From contig NW_023503493.1 in the NCBI RefSeq assembly GCF_014529535.1, positions 14,974,001-15,038,000 on the forward strand: a DNA stretch of 64,000 nt. Direction: 5' to 3'. The translations under genes were made by a program, and so were the position numbers. How positions within the stretch are numbered: the first letter of the stretch is position 1; each line of letters opens with the position of its first letter. Below, in pieces: positions 35,874 through 45,800 of this stretch. The notes below the pieces were generated by a model that searched no databases, was not told the origin of the DNA, and saw nothing but the letters and a program-made list of their open reading frames with translations. The DNA comes from Bradysia coprophila. Lineage: Eukaryota > Arthropoda > Insecta > Diptera > Sciaridae.

Positions 35874-35978
35874 ATGATTTGGAAATCACTGTTTCCGGTC
35901 GTACTTTTATTGGCCATTTCCTTTACCGCTTTGCCAGCAGCCAACGCTGAAGAACCGTTTACCGTATACCTCGATTGA
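35874..35978 (+). CDS. Short secreted-peptide ORF or broken first exon
   Basis: 34 codons beginning MIWKSLFPVVLLLAISFTAL, a textbook signal peptide with likely cleavage after ANA (residue 25), followed only by EEPFTVYLD and TGA. One base after the stop comes a good donor-like GTGAGT. The ORF sits under a GATA-site cluster and TATA-like box, and ends about 170 bp before the minisatellite array. Either it is a tiny secreted peptide precursor, or it is the first exon of a secreted protein gene whose coding continuation is lost or interrupted by the stop. Not assignable to a family. Confidence 0.45.
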   Translation: MIWKSLFPVVLLLAISFTALPAANAEEPFTVYLD

Positions 35979-36146
35979 AGTGAGTGTTTTCCTCGCTTGT
36001 ATTTTTCATTATAGCTATAAGAGAGTAAATGAGGACCTGCCTAACTTTTGTTTAGTCTTTTGTTTGGTCTTTTGTTTAGAAGTCTTTTGTTTAGTTTTAT
36101 TTTTGAAATGTTGACCTCCAATCGATATGTTATTCGACATGACTGA

Positions 36147-39100
36147 CTGGCGTTTCAGTATAACTGCCTGGCGGTTCAGTACAACACCCTGGCGTTTCAG
36201 TACAACACCCTGGCGGTTCAGTACAACATCCTGGCGGTTCACTATAACTGCCTGGCGGTTCACTATAACTAACAGGCGGTTCATAATAACTCCCTGGCGG
36301 TTCATTAAAACTGCATGGCGGTTCATTACAACTCCCTGGCGGTTCATTACAACTCCCTGGCGGTTCATAATAACTCCCTGGCGGTTCATTACAACTGCTT
36401 GGCGGTTCATTACAACTGCTTGGCGGTTCATTACAACAGCCTGGCAGTTCATTACAACTGCCTGGCGGTTCATTACAACTGCCTGGCGGTTCATAATAAC
36501 TGCCTGGCGGTTCATAATAACTGCCTGGCGGTTCATAATAACTGCCTGGCGGTTCATAATAACTGCCTGGCGGTTCATTACAACTGCCTGGCGGTTCATT
36601 ACAACTGCCTGGCGGTTCATTACAACTGCCTGGCGGTTCATTACAACTGCCTGGCGGTTCATTACAACTGCCTGGCTGTTCATTACAACTGCCTGGCTGT
36701 TCATTACAACTGCCTGGCGGTTCATAATAACTGCCTGGCGGTTCATAATAACTGCCTGGCGGTTCATAATAACTGCCTGGCGGTTCATTACAACTGCCTG
36801 GCTGTTCATTACAACTGCCTGGCTGTTCATTACAACTGCCTGGCTGTTCATTACAACTGCCTGGCGGTTCATTACAACTGCCTGGCTGTTCATTACAACT
36901 GCCTGGCTGTTCATTACAACTGCCTGGCGGTTCATTACAACTGCCTGGCGGTTCATTACAACTGCCTGGCGGTTCATTACAACTGCCTGGCGGTTCATTA
37001 CAACTGTCTGGCAGTTCATAATAACTGCCTGGCGGTTCATAATAACTGCCTGGCGGTTCATAATAACTGCCTGGCGTTTCATATTAACTGCCTGGCGTTT
37101 CATATTAACTGCCTGGCGGTTCATAATAACTGTCTGGCGGTTCATAATAACTGCCTGGCGGTTCATAATAACTGCCTGGCGGTTCATAATAACTGCCTGG
37201 CGGTTCATTACAACTGCCTGGCGGTTCATTACAACTGCCTGGCGGTTCATTACAACTGCCTGGCGGTTCATTACAACTGCCTGGCGGTTCATTACAACTG
37301 CCTGGCTGTTCATTACAACTGCCTGGTTGTTCATTACAACTGCCTGGCTGTTCATTACAACTGCCTGGCTGTTCATTACAACTGCCTGGCGGTTCATTAC
37401 AACTGCCTGGCGGTTCATTACAACTGTCTGGCAGTTCATAATAACTGCCTGGCGGTTCATAATAACTGCCTGGCGGTTCATAATAACTGCCTGGCGTTTC
37501 ATATTAACTGCCTGGCGTTTCATATTAACTGCCTGGCGGTTCATAATAACTGTCTGGCGGTTCATAATAACTGTCTGGCGGTTCATAATAACTGCCTGGC
37601 GGTTCATTACAACTGCCTGGCGGTTCATTACAACTGCCTGGCGGTTCATTACAACTGCTTGGCGGTTCATTACAACTGCTTGGCGGTTCATTACAACTGC
37701 TTGGCGGTTCATTACAACAGCCTGGCGGTTCATTACAACTGTCTGACGGTTCATTACAACTGTCTGACGGTTCATTACAACTGCCTGGCGGTTCATTACA
37801 ACTGCCTGGCGGTTCATAATAACTGCCTGGCGGTTCATAATAACTGCCTGGCGGTTCATAATAACTGCCTGGCGGTTCATTACAACTACCTGGCGGTTCA
37901 TTACAACTACCTGGCGGTTCATTACGACTGCCTGGCGGTTCATTACAACTGCCTGGCGGTTCATTACAACTGCCTGGCTGTTCATTACAACTGCCTGGCG
38001 GTTCATTACAACTGCCTGGCTGTTCATTACAACTGCCTGGCTGTTCATTACAACTGCCTGGCTGTTCATTACAACTGCCTGGCGGTTCATATTAACTGCC
38101 TGGCGGTTCATTACAACTGTCTGGCAGTTCATAATAACTGCCTGGCGGTTCATATTAACTGCCTGGCGGTTCATATTAACTGCCTGGCGGTTCATATTAA
38201 CTGCCTGGCGGTTCATATTAACTGCCTGGCGGTTCATATTAACTGCCTGGCGGTTCATATTAACTGCCTGGCGGTTCATATTAACTGCCTGGCGGTTCAT
38301 ATTAACTGCCTGGCGGTTCATATTAACTGCCTGGCGGTTCATATTAACTGCCTGGCGGTTCATATTAACTGCCTGGCGGTTCATATTAACTGCCTGGCGG
38401 TCCATATTAACTGCCTGGCGGTTCATATTAACTGCCTGGCGGTTCATAATAACTGCCTGGCGGTTCATAATAACTGCCTGGCGGTTCATAATAACTGCCT
38501 GGCGGTTCATAATAACTGCCTGGCGGTTCATTACAACTGCCTGGCTGTTCATTACAACTGCCTGGCTGTTCATTACAACTGCCTGACGGTTCATTACAAC
38601 TGCATGGCTGTTCATTACAACTGCCTGGCTGTTCATTACAACTGCCTGGCGGTTCATTACAACTGCCTGGCGGTTCATTACAACTGCCTGGCGGTTCATT
38701 ACAACTGCCTGGCGGTTCATTACAACTGCCTGGCGGTTCATTACAACTGCCTGGCGGTTCATTATAATTGCCTGGCGGTTCATAATAACTGCCTGGCGGT
38801 TCATAATAACTGCCTGGCGGTTCATTATAACTGCCTGGCGGTTCATTATAACTGCCTGGCGGTTCATTACAACTACCTGGCGGTTCATAATAACTGCCTG
38901 GCGGTTCAGTACAACTACCTGGCGGTTCAGTACAACTACCTGACTATTCATTATAACTGCTGGCGGATCAGTATAACCACTGGCGGTTCGTTATAATTGC
39001 CTGGCGGTTCAGTACAACTACCTGACTATTCATTATAACTGCTGGCGGATCAGTATAACCACTGGCGGTTCGTTATAATTGCCTGGCGGTTCATAATAAC

Positions 39101-41279
39101 TGCCTGGCGGTACATAATAATTGTCTGGCGGTTCATAATAACTGCCTGGCGGTTCATTACAACTGCCTGGCGGTTCATTACAACTACCTGGCGGTTCATA
39201 ACAACTACCTGGCGGTTCATTACAACTGCCTGGCGGTTCATTACAACTGCCTGGCGGTTCATTACAACTGCCTGGCGGTTCATTACAACTGCCTGGCGGT
39301 TCAGTATAACTGCCGGCGGTTCATTACAACTGCCTTGCGGTTCATTACAACTGCCTGGCGGTTCATAATAACTGCCTGGCGGTTCATTACAACTGCCTGG
39401 CGGTTCATTACAACTGCCTGGCGGTTCATTACAACTGCTTGGCGGTTCATTACAACTGCTTGGCGGTTCATTACAACTGCTTGGCGGTTCATTACAACAG
39501 CCTGGCGGTTCATTACAACTGTCTGACGGTTCATTACAACTGTCTGACGGTTCATTACAACTGCCTGGCGGTTCATTACAACTGCCTGGCGGTTCATAAT
39601 AACTGCCTGGCGGTTCATAATAACTGCCTGGCGGTTCATAATAACTGCCTGGCGGTTCATTACAACTACCTGGCGGTTCATTACAACTACCTGGCGGTTC
39701 ATTACGACTGCCTGGCGGTTCATTACAACTGCCTGGCGGTTCATTACAACTGCCTGGCTGTTCATTACAACTGCCTGGCGGTTCATTACAACTGCCTGGC
39801 TGTTCATTACAACTGCCTGGCTGTTCATTACAACTGCCTGGCTGTTCATTACAACTGCCTGGCGGTTCATATTAACTGCCTGGCGGTTCATTACAACTGT
39901 CTGGCAGTTCATAATAACTGCCTGGCGGTTCATATTAACTGCCTGGCGGTTCATATTAACTGCCTGGCGGTTCATATTAACTGCCTGGCGGTTCATATTA
40001 ACTGCCTGGCGGTTCATATTAACTGCCTGGCGGTTCATATTAACTGCCTGGCGGTTCATATTAACTGCCTGGCGGTTCATATTAACTGCCTGGCGGTTCA
40101 TATTAACTGCCTGGCGGTTCATATTAACTGCCTGGCGGTTCATATTAACTGCCTGGCGGTTCATATTAACTGCCTGGCGGTTCATATTAACTGCCTGGCG
40201 GTTCATATTAACTGCCTGGCGGTTCATAATAACTGCCTGGCGGTTCATAATAACTGCCTGGCGGTTCATAATAACTGCCTGGCGGTTCATAATAACTGCC
40301 TGGCGGTTCATTACAACTGCCTGGCTGTTCATTACAACTGCCTGGCTGTTCATTACAACTGCCTGACGGTTCATTACAACTGCATGGCTGTTCATTACAA
40401 CTGCCTGGCTGTTCATTACAACTGCCTGGCGGTTCATTACAACTGCCTGGCGGTTCATTACAACTGCCTGGCGGTTCATTACAACTGCCTGGCGGTTCAT
40501 TACAACTGCCTGGCGGTTCATTACAACTGCCTGGCGGTTCATTATAATTGCCTGGCGGTTCATAATAACTGCCTGGCGGTTCATAATAACTGCCTGGCGG
40601 TTCATTATAACTGCCTGGCGGTTCATTATAACTGCCTGGCGGTTCATTACAACTACCTGGCGGTTCATAATAACTGCCTGGCGGTTCAGTACAACTACCT
40701 GGCGGTTCAGTACAACTACCTGACTATTCATTATAACTGCTGGCGGATCAGTATAACCACTGGCGGTTCGTTATAATTGCCTGGCGGTTCAGTACAACTA
40801 CCTGACTATTCATTATAACTGCTGGCGGATCAGTATAACCACTGGCGGTTCGTTATAATTGCCTGGCGGTTCATAATAACTGCCTGGCGGTACATAATAA
40901 TTGTCTGGCGGTTCATAATAACTGCCTGGCGGTTCATTACAACTGCCTGGCGGTTCATTACAACTACCTGGCGGTTCATAACAACTACCTGGCGGTTCAT
41001 TACAACTGCCTGGCGGTTCATTACAACTGCCTGGCGGTTCATTACAACTGCCTGGCGGTTCAGTATAACTGCCGGCGGTTCATTACAACTGCCTTGCGGT
41101 TCATTACAACTGCCTGGCGGTTCATAACAACTGCCTGGCGGTTCATTACAACTGCCTGGAGGTTCATTACAACTGCCTGGCGGTTCGATACAACTACCTG
41201 GCGGTTTAGTACAACTACCTGGCGGTTCACTATAACTAACCGGTGGTTCACTACATCTGTGTGGCGGTTCAGTACAACT
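36147..41279. repeat. 21-bp minisatellite array 1 (about 5.1 kb, roughly 244 units)
   Basis: Tandem array of a 21-bp unit with core ctggcggttcattacaa. Variants fall mainly in the segment after 'ttca' (ttacaa, taataa, tattaa, gtacaa) and at the 'ggcgg/ggctg' position, and identical variants occur in runs, for example about 14 successive 'tcatattaa' units near 38140-38440. Larger periodicities are superimposed: a 420-bp shift (about 37015-37110 repeated at 37435-37530) and a 1780-bp shift (about 37640-39300 repeated at about 39420-41060, less one 21-bp unit). Because 21 is divisible by three, very long frames result on both strands (MNRQAVV heptads on minus; AWRFITT and LAVHYNC on plus); I do not treat them as genes. 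Confidence 0.95.
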
Positions 41280-41398
41280 TGCGTTTTGAAACCTAAAAAG
41301 ACTTTTAGTCCGTGGTACGAATAATATTTTTCATATCCGATACAGAGTCCGATTCGGGTCCTAGGTATGAAAATAGTTTTTTACTTTACTAGTGAGGT

Positions 41399-41461
41399 AA
41401 TGTGGCCTTTCCCTCACTAGTGAAGACCCTTTCCCTCACTAGTGAAGACCCTTTCCCTCGC
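41399..41461. repeat. Three copies of a 22-bp repeat
   Basis: Three tandem copies of a unit containing ccctttccctcactagtga, the last one altered, just outside the inverted repeats that flank minisatellite array 1. Confidence 0.6.
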
Positions 41462-41550
41462 TCGTAAAGTAAAACGCCATACTTTACACGTGAAATAATT
41501 TGATATCTCGAGATATGAAATTACTTCACTGGTACAGTAATGTACTATAA

Positions 41551-41672
41551 CATAACTAGGGATAGAAAGTTGAAAAGTAGAGCTTTTGTGTGAATTTTGT
41601 CGAGGCGAAGCTGAGGTCAATAAACACACGAAAGCAAGACTTTTCATTTTTATCCCGAGTTATGTAATGGAT
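41551..41672 (-). mobile_element. Small MITE with acataact-gggata ends
   Basis: Best copy of a four-member family (others near 6421, 21789 and 34768). Its ends are inverted: 'cataactagggata.aaagttgaaaagt' on the left and 'acttttcatttttatcccgagttatg' on the right. All members carry the internal sequence 'gaggcgaagc.gaggtca'. Non-coding. It abuts the 214-bp repeat at 41673. Confidence 0.55.
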
Positions 41673-41886
41673 TTTACTATGCTGGTGCTTGTAATAAGGC
41701 TATTACATGTATAGGCAATAACCTTTACATCACTCGCATAGTAAAACGTCGTACTACACACGGGAAATAAAGTGATATCTCGTATCACGATGAGTAAAAG
41801 TACCTCGGGCTGCCGCCCTCGGATACTTTTTCTCATCTGGATACGAGATATCACTTTACTTCCCTTGCATAGTAATGTACTATTAT
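41673..41886 (-). repeat. 214-bp dispersed repeat with palindromic core, copy 2
   Basis: Inverted copy of 33270-33483 with only scattered substitutions. Together they bracket the minisatellite array and the signal-peptide ORF at a distance of about 8.2 kb. Confidence 0.8.
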
Positions 41887-42841
41887 CACATACGCGCGGT
41901 GTTCGGATGACTTCAGGTCTATATTGTTGTCTCGTTTTCGCTTATGTGATAAAATAGAGTACACACTTGTCACTATCAGTCTCGGCAAGCCACGACTTCT
42001 TCGTGACAAGTGTGTAATATATATTACATGCTGAGGGCGTCGAAAGAAGTGCTTAAAACATGAAAAGTACGGTTTTCGACGCATGTAGCATGTAAAACAT
42101 ATTTCGTCTATGATTTATTTCTTTAAATATGTACAGTAGACAATTTTTTCAGATTTTTTGAATTGGTGGTAGGCAACTCTAGGTACAAAAATGTAATAAA
42201 AATCGACCACCAGAAAATGCGCGTTATCGGTCGATGTTTTATTCAAGCCATATTTGCTAATCAACTCATGCGATTTTTAAACGAGTTTATGTGTCGATGT
42301 CGGATTACTCCATCACATATGAAACGATACCAATTTTCAACGCTGCGGAACATATAAGTGCTTGTTAACAAACTTCACTTACTTCGCCTTCGAGATGACC
42401 ATTAGGTATTTGTACACTCCAAATGGCACATAGCTCAATCTCAAATGACGGAGTGAAGTGATATTTCTCTATCATTTGAGTCCTTCTGAGCTCCTGCCAT
42501 CAAAAATACCTTCAAAGTAAGTCATCAAATTGCATGAAAAAAATTTGAGACTGTAGGTGGAAGAGGGGGTGTAGATTTTTCGCGAGAGCTAGTAATCGGT
42601 AATTAAGCATTAGTCTCGATGCTGATCAGTGCTGCAAAGCACACCATTGTATGATTTGAAATGTTTGAGTGAAACTTCGCCTCCAACTTCGCGTCCCGCA
42701 AGACCAACACTTAATAAGTAATTCTAGGTAAGGTAGACTCGCAAGAGTTCGATTCGGACTGAATAAACAGGTTCAGGATCAGATGCAGGTTTGAACTATC
42801 CTTTGGTTGGTTTAGAAAATAAATCTCCTTCAGCAATCCAT
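41887..42841. other. Non-coding stretch between array flank and coiled-coil gene
   Basis: No exon supported. A short inverted pair 'acacacttgtcac' / 'gtgacaagtgtgt' lies at 41962-42015. The rest is unremarkable AT-rich DNA. Confidence 0.4.
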
Positions 42842-42847
42842 TTTATT
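42842..42847 (-). terminator. Polyadenylation signal overlapping the coiled-coil gene stop
   Basis: AATAAA on the minus strand (tttatt on plus) begins at the last base of the TAA stop of the coiled-coil gene; the adjacent minus-strand sequence is A-rich. A 3' UTR would be very short if this one is used. Confidence 0.35.
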
Positions 42848-45800
42848 TAATTTAAATTAAATTTAAATTTCAAATTAAATTTTTTCAGTGCCGTTTTTTC
42901 CGCAGGTCTTTTTTCAAATTCAGATAGATTTTCGTTGAAGTTAAAATATTCGCTTGGCTTTAGGTCAGGGTACCCAGAACTGATGATCTTGAGAGCGCGG
43001 TTATTTCCATTTTCGTCTGGAGGGTAGACGAAGCCAGCGTAGAATTTGGCATTCTTCTTGTTCGAGAACTTCATCCACCCAAATTTCAATTTTAGCAGCT
43101 TCGGACGACACTCCTTCACAAATGCATCATCCGTTTCAAATTCCTAAAAAAAATATCAATAAATCTGTAGATATAACTTTAACCACGTTGCGTAAGAACT
43201 ATATCACCATGGAAAGTTTGTGAAGAAGTTTTTTTTAGAATCCCCTGGAGAGGGATTACGGCGTCACTCCTCTTTTCTATATTCAATCAAAACTCTACCG
43301 ATAGAGAACTATCTCATTGAAAGATGTCGCTGCAACAAAACCAATGTCATCAGAAAAATAATTATTTTTTACTCGACGGATTTTAGAAAATGCCATCGTG
43401 TGGCACATGACCTCAGGACTCTGGAAAAGATTTTTTTTTAAATCGGTCCTATATTGGCGATAAGTCTTAAAAAAGGATGTGATGAAACAGCAGCAAACGT
43501 TTTTTCAAATCCTTAAACCCAAGCCGATATAGGGAAGATTGAAAAACTGATGACTGTTCCGGAGTCCTGAGATCATGTGATACACGATGGCATTTTATTT
43601 GACTAAAATACGTCGAGCAAAAAATTAATTATTTTGCTGATGGCATTGGTTTTGTTGCAGCGACACCTTTCAATGAGGTAGTGAATTGTTCTCTTTCGGT
43701 AGAGTTTTGATTGAATAGAGAAAAGAAAAGTGACGCCGTAATCTCTCTCCTGGGTTCTAAAATAAATTTTTATTTTTCATACAGTCAAGGGACAAACACG
43801 CTGGTTCAAATAATTTTTGAGTAAGGCTGAGCTATAGGAAGGGATTCTGAAAGACTTTGAACCGGGTATTTAAGTACTATTTAAGAACTATTTCGTCGAG
43901 GCCATTTTATGAGAAATGACAAAGTAATATGCAACTATAGTATTTCACACGTATTTGGAAATTTGGTCTAAGATGGTCTGTCTCACTATGTTATGATTTG
44001 TGGTTTTTATCCCCAGATTAAGTTTTTTTTCCTGCATGAAACATGTTCAGAAAATTTGAACGAGGTACGGTTCACTAGGACCTCGATTAATATAACATAT
44101 TAAAACATATTAACAATATTAAGCAGTCAATAGTAATGGTCTCACCTCTCACATGTCAGGAAAATCATTCATGGCATTTTAGGTGTAGGCAACAATTTCT
44201 ATGGGATTTGTTTTGTTTTATGGTGGATAGATGCAAGAATAATATCAACTGAAGTTTTGAGGCTCCCAGTTTGATTATTACGAGTCTTTCCCGAATCTTG
44301 TGTCTGGGAATGCCTTTCATCATACTTTATATACGAACACGAACGACATTTTTATACAATTGAGTAACTGATCGGGAGCATCAAAAAAACTCCAATGGTG
44401 GTATTCCCACTAATCCTTTATATAATAAAACATGTCCCGTAAAAAGATGTTTAATGCCTGTATTAAGCAGAAATTTGTACTAGACATTGTAGCTCCTATG
44501 CGATCCCAGTCGTAGCTTATGCCTCGTAGGATTTTCAATTCGTGTGAAAAATATCCCATGGCGATTAGTTTCCCATAAAATAGTGGTTACGTCAACTTAC
44601 TTCTTCGTCGTCTTTTCTGTCACTGCCAATGAACTCAGATTTAGTTGGATCAAACTTAGTCGGGTCGTCACGATTCGATTCCATTTCAGTCGTGGTTTCG
44701 GTCCTTGGTTTACGAAAGTACTAAAACACGGAGAGAAAACACATGTTATCATTGCGTAACTTAATATTCGTGTGACACATCAAAATTTCCTTTAGAAAGT
44801 GTACCAAGTAAGTGAAGTAAGTCAAGCCATAATGTGGTGTTTGTAGTTCAGACCGAAGGCAAGGGATGCAACCAAACAAGTCAAAATAACGTTCTCCAAA
44901 CCTAGTTTATTTTACTAGGTAGACCCTGCCTGTGGAAACGAGTTTCCAAATTAACGTTAGCATAATAATGCAGAGTTCCCGCGAGGTGCTGCGAGCAAAA
45001 CATATTTTTCGGTTCACGTTTTATACATTACACGACCACACTACGGATTCGTTCGTGATAGGATCGACATCTGCTACACTCAGAACAGATTTAATATTAA
45101 TTTCAACTAACTCAAAATATTTTATGTCCCAAATTTGTCTCGGAATTTTTACTTATAATAGGGCCATTCAGAAATCTGGTCCATTATGGGAGGGGAGGCA
45201 TTCAAATCGGGAAATAATAGACCAAATATTATTTTGAATTAAAATAAATCTTAGAAATAAATCCACGGTCAAAAAATGTAGGACAATGGAGCGGACGAAC
45301 GAACGGATTTATTTTTTGATTTTCGCTTTACCCTCAGACAGGTTGATTTAATTATTTGTAAAATGCTGAAAATAAACAAACCTCTTCATCCCGACTAAAG
45401 GCATCCACGTTAGTTTGCTTGTCGTGCTGTTTTAAGAAATTTATCTCGCGAGCCAACTGTACATTTTTCACCGCCGATTCGGAGTTAACTTTCGCCATAT
45501 ATTCAATTTCAGAATTGAGTTCAGCAACGATGGCAGCACTTTTCGCTTTGAATGCTTCGTTCGACTGGATCACCTTTTCTGCTTCGTACAGCTTTTTTCG
45601 CAGCCATTCCGCTTCAACTTTCATGTTTGCATTCAACTTGAAACTTGCTGCCTTTTCGGAAAGCAGCTCTGCAGCAGTTTGGTCATTTTTAGCTTTCAGC
45701 AATGCGAGCTCGTCGGTAGCCTTTCTGTGTGACTCGGCCTCTATTTTTGCTTCGGTTAAAGATTTGAGCAAAAGCTCAACATCGGTCTTTAATCGTCCAT

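Noticed and set aside
36015..38951. 978-codon minus-strand frame of MNRQAVV heptads (and 893-codon plus-strand frame opposite)
   Set aside because: Both follow from a 21-bp tandem unit without stops in most frames; no start context, splice sites or non-repeat domain support a gene.
36147..41279. CRISPR array
   Set aside because: Units are contiguous 21-bp repeats with no unique spacers, in a eukaryotic context.
36147..41279. Telomeric repeat
   Set aside because: The unit is GC-balanced and internal, present in two opposite arrays between genes; nothing marks a chromosome end.
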